Shown: positions 14,357 to 21,222 of the stretch, piece by piece
How the letters are laid out: the number at the start of each line of letters is the position of its first letter
How positions within the stretch are numbered: position 1 is the first letter of the stretch
From: Psychrobacter pygoscelis
GTDB taxonomy: Bacteria; Pseudomonadota; Gammaproteobacteria; Pseudomonadales; Moraxellaceae
NCBI RefSeq assembly: GCF_004335015.1
Contig: NZ_RQRU01000001.1
Coordinates: forward strand, 310,001 to 374,000
Reading direction: 5' to 3'
DNA length: 64,000 nt
Notes under the pieces: model-generated
Told to the model about the DNA's origin: nothing
Database searches by the model: none
Seen by the model: the letters and a program-made list of their open reading frames with translations, nothing else
Position numbers and translations under genes: made by a program

Positions 14357-14872
14357 ATGAGCATATTAAAACTAACACCTCCTGAACTTAAGGCTATGCG
14401 CCAAGGACTAGGTCTTACTGTCGCTGAAGCAGCTGAGCTAAAAGCGATCAATGTTTCAAAACGAGCTTTTCAGTACTGGGAAGCGGGAGACAGACCAATA
14501 CCTGATGATGTAAGTCAAACTTTTTACGCGATTGCTTGTCAGTATCACGCGATTGTTAAAGTGCTAAATGAGGATATCGCCAGATTCAAAGAACAAAATC
14601 CACTGCCCGATACTGATGATGCCAACGAATATTTTGAGCAGATAAAACAGGTTAAAAAATTAGTATTGCCTTTTTACACTAGTTTTGTTGACTTTGTAGA
14701 GGCTACGGGGAACAGTCATGTTATACATTGGCGGCTTTGGCAGTCAGCAATCAGTCACTTGTTTTTAATTGGCAAGCTTAATGATTTAGATGATAATGTA
14801 TCTGTTCCCAACGACTTCAAGGCATGGTCTTGGCTTAATGGTGATTATGGCGTAGATGACTTGGCGGATTGA
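14357..14872 (+). CDS. Aca2-like (YdiL/DUF1870-type) HTH transcriptional repressor
   Basis: A 171-residue protein. LTPPELKAMRQGLGLTVAEAAEL then VSKRAFQYWEAGDRPIPDDV at about residues 6 to 52 is the HTH pattern of Aca2/YdiL-like regulators, and HVIHWRLWQSAISHLF near residue 120 matches the conserved dimerisation end. Aca2 represses acr-aca operons by binding inverted repeats at the promoter. The protein is longer than the roughly 116-residue Aca2 I remember, with extra middle and tail sequence. A terminator follows at once. Confidence 0.78.
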   Translation: MSILKLTPPELKAMRQGLGLTVAEAAELKAINVSKRAFQYWEAGDRPIPDDVSQTFYAIACQYHAIVKVLNEDIARFKEQNPLPDTDDANEYFEQIKQVKKLVLPFYTSFVDFVEATGNSHVIHWRLWQSAISHLFLIGKLNDLDDNVSVPNDFKAWSWLNGDYGVDDLAD

Positions 14873-14875
14873 CAT

Positions 14876-14902
14876 AAAGCCCTCTTAACTGAGGGCTTTT
14901 TA
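14876..14902 (+). terminator. Terminator between convergent genes
   Basis: AAAGCCCTC-TTAACT-GAGGGCTTTTT lies between the end of the aca2-like gene and the end of the minus-strand candidate late regulator at 14903. The T run favours the plus strand, but A-rich flanks let it work both ways. Confidence 0.8.
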
Positions 14903-15382
14903 CTACTCTCGATTATGTCTATACCGATACTCACAGACAATCATATCTGCATTAAGCAGCATCTGCTCAATCTCGCTCTCGACTGCATCAACATATTGAT
15001 GCCAAGTCTTGGCATAACCAACATGTGACATGCCGTTTAAATACTTGCCACATGCCACCTTAGTCACAAACTGCCCCTTATACACCCTCCCAAACACAAT
15101 ATCGGCAAGCTTATTAAGATTAGTATCGTCTCGCTTATCAGCTCTCAGAGCCAATCTAAGCTTAGCTCTTATTAAGTCTTGCACTTGTACCTCTTTATCC
15201 TCCAAACAGTAGCAGTCAACAATTAGCACTGTCTCAGCACTACATTGACGCTTAACATCTGCTAGCGCTCCACACGCATCTTGTGCATTAACTCTATGTG
15301 CGCTGGTCGAGCGACTAAAGCTAAATAAACTTGTCGATTTAGTTGATAGCAGCGATTGCACCCATTCTAAATTGTTATACAT
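14903..15382 (-). CDS. Candidate late-gene regulator (Q-like position)
   Basis: A 159-residue protein (MYNNLEWVQSLLSTKSTSLF and on). ATG at 15382 follows AGGACG; a GTG two codons earlier is less likely. VLIVDCYCLEDKEVQVQDLIRAKLRL and FVTKVACGKYLNGMSHVGY are notable. It is the last gene of the nin-like block, where lambdoid phages keep Q, and the late operon is full of terminators that would need antitermination. I do not recognise a specific Q family, so the call rests on position and length. Confidence 0.45.
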   Translation of the reverse strand: MYNNLEWVQSLLSTKSTSLFSFSRSTSAHRVNAQDACGALADVKRQCSAETVLIVDCYCLEDKEVQVQDLIRAKLRLALRADKRDDTNLNKLADIVFGRVYKGQFVTKVACGKYLNGMSHVGYAKTWHQYVDAVESEIEQMLLNADMIVCEYRYRHNRE

Positions 15383-15893
15383 TAGCACGTCCTAATATCC
15401 ATTGATAATCGTCAGGTTTTGGTAATGACAAGCCTTTAGCCGTGTAAAACTTATCAATGTCATCTAAATACTCGCTCATCTGCTTAGTCGTCGCCTTAGT
15501 CGTGCTCATAAGCCGCGCCACGCCCTGCGCCATCTGCTCATACTCAGCTTGTGTAGCATGTTGCTTGTAAGCGTTCATCGCTGCGACCATCTCGCCAAAC
15601 TCGGGATTGTCTCTGTGATAAATCTTAGCTAGATGATTGCGCTTAAATTGCGCGTGTTGCTCATCTTTGCTCAATCCGCTGTCATTGCCTACAATCGTCA
15701 CCCACTGCCAATAGAGGGCATTCTGAGCAACTGTACGAGCCTTATCCTTGTCCATCACCTCTACTGTCACTCCTACATGTAGATTGGTGTCGCTATGGTA
15801 TGTCTGATATAGCTCTGCAATCGTTGCGTAGCAGTTAGACAACACATCAACGTTTCCTGTTAGCTTAAAACACCGTCTGATCGGTTTCGCCAC
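15375..15893 (-). CDS. NinB-like recombination protein
   Basis: A 172-residue protein with the NinB (Orf) pattern: VEVMDKDKARTVAQNALYWQWVTIVGND, HAQFKRNHLAKIYHRDNPEF, and TKATTKQMSEYLDDIDKFYTAKGLSLPKPDDY near the C-terminus. Lambda NinB/Orf binds single-stranded DNA and SSB and can replace host RecFOR functions; this suits a phage that also encodes RecT, YqaJ and SSB. It overlaps both neighbours, so it belongs to a tight minus-strand operon. Confidence 0.85.
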   Translation of the reverse strand: MAKPIRRCFKLTGNVDVLSNCYATIAELYQTYHSDTNLHVGVTVEVMDKDKARTVAQNALYWQWVTIVGNDSGLSKDEQHAQFKRNHLAKIYHRDNPEFGEMVAAMNAYKQHATQAEYEQMAQGVARLMSTTKATTKQMSEYLDDIDKFYTAKGLSLPKPDDYQWILGRANV

Positions 15894-16158
15894 GCTCTAG
15901 CACCTCGTTTGTTCGTTGTAATTTCTCAGCAAACCACTTTTTAGCTCTATCTCGCATCATACTCATACAGTACATGTCAAACCTTTGGTGGCATTCAGCA
16001 CAGAGGGGGATGGTGTACTTGTCGTCAGCTTTGATACCCATCCCTTTTCCATGTTCGCCAAAGTTACTATGTGCTGCTTGTGACCTTGGGGCTTTGCCAC
16101 ATTCGCAGCATGGTAGTTGTCTAATCGATGCAAGGCGTTTTGGGTCACGATTGCTCAT
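15865..16158 (-). CDS. HNH-like zinc-finger nuclease
   Basis: A 97-residue protein with two cysteine pairs, CCECGK near residue 17 and IPLCAECHQRFDMY near 52, plus HSNFGEHGKGMGIKADDKYTIPLC between, the layout of small phage HNH or DUF968/DUF1364-type nucleases found in nin regions. Role is probably structure-specific cleavage in recombination or packaging. ATG overlaps the stop of the tiny membrane peptide gene upstream. Confidence 0.7.
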   Translation of the reverse strand: MSNRDPKRLASIRQLPCCECGKAPRSQAAHSNFGEHGKGMGIKADDKYTIPLCAECHQRFDMYCMSMMRDRAKKWFAEKLQRTNEVLERGETDQTVF

Positions 16159-16238
16159 CTAAGCACCAACCATGCGATAAAGCACATCGCAACTAAAAAC
16201 GCCACGGTATCAATAGCTCCTGCATTAAAACTAATCAT
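16155..16238 (-). CDS. Tiny membrane peptide (27 residues)
   Basis: ATG at 16238 opens 27 codons; residues about 10 to 26 (DTVAFLVAMCFIAWLVL) form one membrane segment, ending with arginine. Its TGA overlaps the ATG of the HNH gene and its ATG lies one base after the previous tiny ORF. Such chained overlaps in a compact operon support real translation. Function unknown. Confidence 0.45.
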   Translation of the reverse strand: MISFNAGAIDTVAFLVAMCFIAWLVLR

Positions 16239-16325
16239 TCACAACCACCCCATCAAACTAAAAAATATGTATAAACCCACAGTTAAAATTAGCGAATCTA
16301 AGCCGCTGATTTGTTGTCTAAACAT
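16239..16325 (-). CDS. Tiny membrane peptide (28 residues)
   Basis: ATG at 16325 overlaps the stop of the DUF3310 gene. The 28-residue product (FRQQISGLDSLILTVGLYIF and on) is basic at the start and then hydrophobic, one likely membrane segment. Function unknown; possibly a lysis- or exclusion-type peptide, but nothing in the sequence decides that. Confidence 0.45.
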   Translation of the reverse strand: MFRQQISGLDSLILTVGLYIFFSLMGWL

Positions 16326-16920
16326 CGTTTAGCGCCTCCAGTCGAGCTATCTCATCTTGTATATACCAGACTGCTTTTTTTAAGTCTTGCGTACTGTCAT
16401 TGCCATCTTTCAAGCCATTCCGCCATAAGTACTTGATTGCATTGCCTATGTTGAAATTTCGATGTCTAGTAATTTGTATGCACTCAATACCGCTAGGATC
16501 ACTTGTGTAATGCGGCGGATGATTCACTGCATCATCAACTAAATTCACCGCTGATGCCTTATTCACTCCTTTTCGCACAAACTCATACTCGTCTAAAAAC
16601 TCGCTAAGTGGACATGTATCTGTAAAATCATCAATAGCTGAGTAAGACGTTATCCAGCTCAAATCTCCGTCTTTTGCAATCTTTGTAATCTCACACTCGA
16701 TGCCTTGGTCTTTTGTCACCCAAATATCGCCTAATTCGATATTGTTTTTTGGCTTATATCGCTCTAAGAAAAACTCCTGCTCGTCACCTGACTCACGACC
16801 ATCTTCAACAAAACTTATATCCACAAGTCCGTTGTTAAACTTTTCAACATGCGTCACTACCGTCTCTTGTCCGTCTGTAACGCGAACCCATTCACTACCA
16901 ACCTCAATATTACTCATCAC
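16318..16920 (-). CDS. DUF3310-domain phage protein
   Basis: A 200-residue protein. The C-terminal third has the DUF3310 pattern NHPPHYTSDPSGIECIQITRHRNF then NAIKYLWRNGLKDG and DLKKAVWYIQDEI. The N-terminal part has two similar SH3-like units, IEVGSEWVRVTDGQETVVTHVEKF and IELGDIWVTKDQGIECEITKIAKD, which look like an internal duplication. Function unknown; the domain is common in phage early genes. Confidence 0.8.
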   Translation of the reverse strand: MMSNIEVGSEWVRVTDGQETVVTHVEKFNNGLVDISFVEDGRESGDEQEFFLERYKPKNNIELGDIWVTKDQGIECEITKIAKDGDLSWITSYSAIDDFTDTCPLSEFLDEYEFVRKGVNKASAVNLVDDAVNHPPHYTSDPSGIECIQITRHRNFNIGNAIKYLWRNGLKDGNDSTQDLKKAVWYIQDEIARLEALNDV

Positions 16921-17291
16921 TCACAATCCTTATCTTTTAAACGTTTTACTGCTCGCTCTTTTCCGACACGCTCAACTTTTCGAGTTAACAATTCAAACTC
17001 TAGGTTGCTACGCCCCATAATTACGTTGGACCAATAATAGACCGCTACGCCTAGCAAGATTATTTGTAAAAAAAGCAAATCTATCTCACTGACACACGCT
17101 ACAACCATCAACATTAAAATAGCTATTGATGCACAAGTAAGTACTTTGCGGTGTTGCTCATTAACACCCTTTAGATGCTGCAACTCTGAGCTTTTACACT
17201 CATCCATGTGTCTGATATTAAGCACCAGTAAAATGCTGTGAGCTAAAAATGATGTTGCAGCCAATCCTAGTGCTATGTTTAAAATCATCAC
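16917..17291 (-). CDS. Small membrane protein, three predicted segments
   Basis: A 124-residue protein with hydrophobic stretches at about 2 to 25 (ILNIALGLAATSFLAHSILLVL), 50 to 68 (TCASIAILMLMVVACV) and 71 to 90 (LLFLQIILLGVAVYYW), then a basic tail. Family not recognised. The four-base overlaps at both ends place it in the nin-like operon. A role in exclusion or lysis is possible but unsupported. Confidence 0.55.
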   Translation of the reverse strand: MMILNIALGLAATSFLAHSILLVLNIRHMDECKSSELQHLKGVNEQHRKVLTCASIAILMLMVVACVSEIDLLFLQIILLGVAVYYWSNVIMGRSNLEFELLTRKVERVGKERAVKRLKDKDCE

Positions 17292-17638
17292 TCAGCCCCT
17301 AATCGCTTCGGTCGCTTCGGCTGATACTTAAGATTACTGCTAAACCCACTAACGCCCTTGGCTTGCTGAATCTCACGTGGCTCGTAATGCTCAGCGCCCA
17401 AAAGAGGCGTAAGTCCTAAATCAACTAACGTAGCGTGCAAATTATCTTTTGCTCTATTGCGCTCTGATGCTGCCAGATTTAGCGCTTCTAATGCTCTTGA
17501 TCTTTGAGCAGTACTGCTATTAAAATCTAGCGATTGGTAACGAGTTGATTTTTTATCCAAGTCTTTAACTGCTTTAATCATTACAGCTACGTCTTTTTTG
17601 AGCTGTTCTAAGTCTGCTAAGCTTTCTATGTTCATCAC
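17288..17638 (-). CDS. Hypothetical coiled-coil phage protein
   Basis: A 116-residue protein with a long charged helix (LADLEQLKKDVAVMIKAVKDLDKK) and ALEALNLAASERNRAKDNLHATLVDLG, then a basic tail (KYQPKRPKRLGAE). Family unknown. It overlaps both neighbours by four bases. Confidence 0.55.
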   Translation of the reverse strand: MMNIESLADLEQLKKDVAVMIKAVKDLDKKSTRYQSLDFNSSTAQRSRALEALNLAASERNRAKDNLHATLVDLGLTPLLGAEHYEPREIQQAKGVSGFSSNLKYQPKRPKRLGAE

Positions 17639-17880
17639 TCAATCCCCTCATCAAGAGTAACTGTGTGCCCTGTATGCTCAGCTATTGCATCCATCACAGC
17701 TAGCAAATGATCAAGATTTAGTCTTAGTTGCAGTCCGCTACCGTTTGTAGTTATTGACAAGTCATGCAAATCATCCTCGCCTACATCTGTCACACTAGCT
17801 CTATTTGAGCGCTGTACAAAATCCCATTCGCAATACAACTCGCTAAAATCAACTACTAATCCATCTGCTTTAACCATCAT
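17635..17880 (-). CDS. Hypothetical small phage protein
   Basis: An 81-residue acidic protein (VKADGLVVDFSELYCEWDFV and on) ending HTGHTVTLDEGIE. Family not recognised. ATG or the next ATG follows GGAG just after the stop of the upstream membrane protein gene. Confidence 0.5.
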   Translation of the reverse strand: MMVKADGLVVDFSELYCEWDFVQRSNRASVTDVGEDDLHDLSITTNGSGLQLRLNLDHLLAVMDAIAEHTGHTVTLDEGIE

Positions 17881-18111
17881 TCAATCTCCAACAATACTGC
17901 TAGTCATAGCACTTAAGCTCAGCATAAAACCAACTGTCTGAAGCGCTAGAAGTATTGCTACAGGCACAGCAATCCAGTAATACCAATTGCTCAAAAAATC
18001 AGGTAGCAGCATTACTATTGCGCTTAAGATTATTAGCGCTAAAAGTCGCCTGAACTCTTTGTAAATACCTGCCAAATCCCTTACCAATCCACTGGCTTCA
18101 ATTGCTCTCAT
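17881..18111 (-). CDS. Small membrane protein, two predicted segments
   Basis: A 76-residue protein with two hydrophobic segments, RRLLALIILSAIVMLLP (about 22 to 38) and YYWIAVPVAILLALQTVGFML (about 48 to 68). The ATG overlaps the NinG stop. Holins have this size and shape, but there is no endolysin next to it, so I leave the function open. Confidence 0.5.
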   Translation of the reverse strand: MRAIEASGLVRDLAGIYKEFRRLLALIILSAIVMLLPDFLSNWYYWIAVPVAILLALQTVGFMLSLSAMTSSIVGD

Positions 18112-18614
18112 AACCCAACCCCTAATCTAGTTTTTTGCTCAGCAATCTGACGCTTGATATCTTCGTGCAGCTCTAAAATCTCAGTTTTGCGCCACTTTTT
18201 GACCTCGGTCATCATCTGTCGCAAGTGCTTAATAAAATCAACTCCATAAGTCTCAATCATGTGTAGTGTGTAGCCTACGTGTGACTCTGTAGCTCTGATA
18301 TTGCACCGCCGGCACTGTGGATTAATATTCTCCTCGAGTAGTTTTGTAGCGCTAACTCCGCGACCTACATAGTGACCGCCTTGCATCTCTGACCAGTGCT
18401 TGATTGCACCGCAGCTAACACACTGACAATTACCGTCGCTATCCGCTGCTTTGAGTCTGACAAGTAGCTGCAAGTCCACAGCGCACTCATTGGCCAACTT
18501 GGCAGGTGTCTTGGGTTTACGCTTAGCCAATCTTTTACTCCTAGCTTTTGCATCAATGTCGTGATTAATCTGCTTAGTGCCCGGCATGTCTTTGTACTTG
18601 TAAAAGCTGGTCAC
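18108..18614 (-). CDS. NinG-like recombination protein
   Basis: A 168-residue protein (GTG start at 18614; ATG at 18587 is an alternative) with the NinG/Rap pattern: CQCVSCGAIKHWSEMQGGHYVGRGVS then NINPQCRRCN, and a C-terminal helix. Lambda NinG (Rap) cleaves recombination intermediates. The cysteines at about residues 63 to 68 and 102 to 105 would bind zinc. Together with NinB it defines a lambdoid nin region. Confidence 0.85.
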   Translation of the reverse strand: MTSFYKYKDMPGTKQINHDIDAKARSKRLAKRKPKTPAKLANECAVDLQLLVRLKAADSDGNCQCVSCGAIKHWSEMQGGHYVGRGVSATKLLEENINPQCRRCNIRATESHVGYTLHMIETYGVDFIKHLRQMMTEVKKWRKTEILELHEDIKRQIAEQKTRLGVGL

Positions 18615-18664
18615 TACATCAACTCCTCAGCCTCACCTGTCACTATCAAAATCTTATTATCCAT
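18614..18664 (-). CDS. Tiny 16-residue ORF between the amber-interrupted gene and ninG
   Basis: ATG at 18664 after a strong GAGGAGG encodes MDNKILIVTGEAEELM and stops at TAG, which overlaps the GTG start of ninG. It is probably a leader that couples translation into ninG, or the head of an old gene. Confidence 0.35.
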   Translation of the reverse strand: MDNKILIVTGEAEELM

Positions 18665-18673
18665 AAAACCTCC

Positions 18674-18916
18674 TCACATCGTCTCTAAGCCAATCTATCG
18701 CTCTTGAGCTACCCTAGCCTATTTTTTGCTCTAATCACGCTCCTTGGAGCGATCAGATGGGTTAGCGTCGATAATCTCAATCATCTTGTTAAACTACTCG
18801 ACGCTCATCATCTCTTTACTAAAATCCTCGTATGTGACCTCGACCTTGGTCATCGAGAGATGCGGGCAATGTATTACCCGCTTTTTAGTCTCTTTGTGTT
18901 GTCTGATTGGGGTCAT
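18674..18916 (-). pseudogene. 80-codon ORF with four in-frame TAG codons
   Basis: The ATG at 18916 overlaps the upstream stop (ATGA). Forty codons (MTPIRQHKETKKRVIHCPHL and on) lead to TAG at 18794 to 18796. The same frame then reads FNKMIEIIDANPSDRSKERD, TAG, SKK, TAG, ARVAQER, TAG, IGLETM and ends at TGA 18674. There are no TAA or TGA codons inside, and the sequence between ambers is charged, helical and protein-like. Other genes here end in TAG, so general recoding is unlikely. It is annotated as interrupted; a 40-residue protein may still be made. Confidence 0.5.
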
Positions 18917-19257
18917 GCTCTAACCACCGCATAAGAGTTAATTAAATCAACTTGCATATCAGCAAACTGTGCCCTCAGCTCATCAACAAAGTCATTACCA
19001 AATCCAAATATCACTTTTGACAGCTCTGAGTGACCGCCTTTGTTCTTAAAAACCATCGTCTGTAGTCCGCGTTTGTTGCCGTCTTTGTCCATAATGTGCA
19101 GCGTCACTTGAAATCTGCGCGGCTTATTGATGATTTTCTTGCGAGTTGCTGCTAGCCATTTGCCTGTAAACTCTGCTCTGTCTGCCAGTCGCTCGGGTAT
19201 GTCGTCGTGTAGATAGATTTTCATGTAGCCGTCAAAATTGGGCTTAAAATTGCTCAT
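18913..19257 (-). CDS. Hypothetical phage protein
   Basis: A 114-residue protein starting MSNFKPNFDGYMKIYLHDDI. ATG at 19257 follows GGAG and overlaps the preceding stop (ATGA), so the longer upstream reading is rejected. It has a beta-rich middle (RRFQVTLHIMDKDGN, RGLQTMVFKN). Family not recognised. Its own stop overlaps the start of the amber-interrupted ORF. Confidence 0.55.
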   Translation of the reverse strand: MSNFKPNFDGYMKIYLHDDIPERLADRAEFTGKWLAATRKKIINKPRRFQVTLHIMDKDGNKRGLQTMVFKNKGGHSELSKVIFGFGNDFVDELRAQFADMQVDLINSYAVVRA

Positions 19258-19427
19258 GCTTGTTTCTCCTTGCCTTCCTGCGCGGTAAATATCCATTTGC
19301 GGCCGCTCCAGTGGATGTTAATTTCGGGCTGCTCAAAAACTAACGTTGGCAAAAGCTCTGTAAATCTAACCATTGCCTCAGCTAACTCGCAGTCATAACC
19401 CATAACAAATTTAATTGACTTACTCAT
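19254..19427 (-). CDS. Hypothetical small phage protein
   Basis: A 57-residue ORF (MSKSIKFVMGYDCELAEAMV and on, to GKEKQA). It starts at 19427 just after the helicase loader gene and its TGA overlaps the next ATG. WSGRKWIFTAQEGKE ends it. Family not recognised; the overlap chain supports translation. Confidence 0.5.
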   Translation of the reverse strand: MSKSIKFVMGYDCELAEAMVRFTELLPTLVFEQPEINIHWSGRKWIFTAQEGKEKQA

Positions 19428-19435
19428 GCTGACTC

Positions 19436-20302
19436 CTACAGGTAGCTAACTTTGGCAGTGGCTTGGCGGTAGCTATCCCAATCACACTTGATAACGACAA
19501 GCTTCTCTTGCAGTCTGTCCCATGCCCTATCACCTAAAAACGTTGTTACTTCTTCTTGGCCCATGTTCGTGGTGATAATGGTTGGGTGTTTTTGGTATCG
19601 CTTGCTGATAACTTGGCTTAAACGATTACGATCTGCTGCTGCCATCTCGGGGTTGTGTGAGGTGTCACCATCGCCTAGGTCATCAATAATTAGCAGGGGG
19701 TAACTGCCCAGTTCCTCTAAAAACTTATCTTCGCTAGCAAACTTATCGCCCCATGTCGCTTTTGCTTTAGTCGTGATTTGACTGGAGGTAATTAAGTGAG
19801 ATGGATTTACCTCAGCAAATGTCGTAGTTACAAACTTACCGTCAATAAATTGGCTATTGCCCTTGTGGTTTTTAACAAATACAGTCTGTGCAATAGCGTT
19901 AGCTAACATGGTTTTTCCTGAGCCTGTGCCGCCAATCATCAAAATATTTGGCAGGTCGCTGTTAAAGTTTTCAGCGTAACGATTAAGCGCAGCTATGATT
20001 TTTTCTTGACGCTCTCTTTGCTTGTCGTCGTACTTCCAGTCATCAAACTTTTTGCCCAATGGATTGATGCCGTTATTTTTTTGATGCCATGTAAACCGCT
20101 CTAGCGCTTCTTGTTTAGCCTTGGCTTTCTGCTCAGCTTCTGATTTGATTCGAGCTTCCTCGGCGCACTTAAAGCAGTTCGGCGGCAAATCTCTAAGTTG
20201 ACCATGCTCTGTTTCGCCATGCTTGTCACAGACAGCTATCAACTTACGCAGACGTAAAGTGTCGCTGTGGTTATCTTCTAAAACTTTGATTATCTGAGTC
20301 AT
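19436..20302 (-). CDS. Helicase loader, DnaC-like ATPase (lambda P role)
   Basis: A 288-residue protein. An N-terminal cysteine pair (LPPNCFKCAEEA) precedes a charged helix and the AAA+ core: Walker A GGTGSGKT near residue 124, Walker B LLIIDDLGDG near 205, and sensor-like TIITTNM near 247. It would load host DnaB at the phage origin. The gene directly follows the O-like initiator, the lambda O-P order. Confidence 0.9.
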   Translation of the reverse strand: MTQIIKVLEDNHSDTLRLRKLIAVCDKHGETEHGQLRDLPPNCFKCAEEARIKSEAEQKAKAKQEALERFTWHQKNNGINPLGKKFDDWKYDDKQRERQEKIIAALNRYAENFNSDLPNILMIGGTGSGKTMLANAIAQTVFVKNHKGNSQFIDGKFVTTTFAEVNPSHLITSSQITTKAKATWGDKFASEDKFLEELGSYPLLIIDDLGDGDTSHNPEMAAADRNRLSQVISKRYQKHPTIITTNMGQEEVTTFLGDRAWDRLQEKLVVIKCDWDSYRQATAKVSYL

Positions 20303-21222
20303 TACACACCCCCTAGCATTTCGTCGATACTGGTGTTAGCTGTGACAATGTTTGAATGTCCTTCCCCACGCCATTGGTTGTTTACTGCGAGCTTGTCTGT
20401 CTTGCGGTCGATTCCACTAGGCTTTTTATTCTTCACTGCTCGAGCCTTGATGAGTTTTTTCTCAATCTGCTCTGTTGAGCGTATAGCGATCTCAATCGTG
20501 TTATGCCCCTCTGAAATATGCCAAGCGTCTGTGGCTACATATGTCATTGCTTCGGTAATTTCATCTGGTGTAAATCCATCATCAAGTCTTGCGTTGATAT
20601 GACTAAGTCGATTTTTTGTTGGCTTAATTCTCTGACCTGATAGCTCTAACCATTTTTTAAACAAAATATCGACCATCAGCTCTCTTTCAGATTTAGGGTT
20701 AGGCTCACTAGGAGTTTCTTCTTCTCCAGATTCATTGATAGATTCATTGGTAGGTTTAGTGATAGGTTTGGGTGCAGCTCCTGCACTACTAGGTGGTGCA
20801 GCTCCTGCACTACCTAGTGCATCTGATTCACTACCTAGTGCAGCATTTTCACCACTATCATCCGTTTTACCTAGTGCAGCATTTTCACCACCCTTTGATT
20901 TTGACTTTTTAGACTTTTTAGACTTCTTAGGCTTTATGTATTGTTTGGCTTTGCTCAAAGTTAGGTGATATCTATTGCTATAGTTTTTACCTTCATCAGA
21001 GTTGTATCTTTTTTCAACCCACAAAAAATTATTATCCTCTAACCATTGGATGTGAGTGACCACAGAGCGCCTACTGATTTCACACGACTTAGCTATAGAC
21101 TCATAGCTTGGCCAACAAATACCATCATCATTAGCTTGGTCTGCCAACTTTATAAGCACCATTTTTCGCAGTGGATTACCTACCTTCATATCAAATACAG
21201 CAGCTACTAATTTAAAGCTCAT
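20302..21222 (-). CDS. Phage replication initiator, O-like, with origin iterons inside the gene
   Basis: A 306-residue protein. ATG at 21222 is chosen: GGAG precedes it and it overlaps the Rha stop. Residues about 5 to 75 form a winged helix (WPSYESIAKSCEISRRSVVTHIQWLEDNNFLWV). A lysine-rich linker and an ALG/SAGAAP repeat stretch follow, encoded by the iterons. The C-terminal part (FKKWLELSGQRIKPTKNRLSHINARLDDGFTPDEI) matches a conserved phage replication C-terminal domain. It would bind the iterons and recruit the DnaC-like loader. Confidence 0.85.
   Translation of the reverse strand: MSFKLVAAVFDMKVGNPLRKMVLIKLADQANDDGICWPSYESIAKSCEISRRSVVTHIQWLEDNNFLWVEKRYNSDEGKNYSNRYHLTLSKAKQYIKPKKSKKSKKSKSKGGENAALGKTDDSGENAALGSESDALGSAGAAPPSSAGAAPKPITKPTNESINESGEEETPSEPNPKSERELMVDILFKKWLELSGQRIKPTKNRLSHINARLDDGFTPDEITEAMTYVATDAWHISEGHNTIEIAIRSTEQIEKKLIKARAVKNKKPSGIDRKTDKLAVNNQWRGEGHSNIVTANTSIDEMLGGV
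20771..20945. other. Candidate phage replication origin: iterons plus AT-rich stretch
   Basis: GGTGCAGCTCCTGCACTAC occurs at 20771 and 20795 (24-base spacing). CACTACCTAGTGCA occurs at 20808 and 20829. A longer unit with core CCTAGTGCAGCATTTTCACC occurs at 20832 and 20868. An AT-rich tract with three GACTTTTTA-type repeats follows (20900 to 20945). Iterons followed by an AT-rich stretch inside an O-like gene is the lambda ori plan. Confidence 0.75.

Noticed and set aside
17881..18111. Holin call for the two-segment membrane protein
   Set aside because: Size and topology fit, but there is no endolysin or spanin next to it and the nin-like operon is an unusual place.
20771..20890. CRISPR array from the repeated 14- to 24-base units
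   Set aside because: Repeats are too short and close, vary in length, and lie inside a coding region of the replication initiator.
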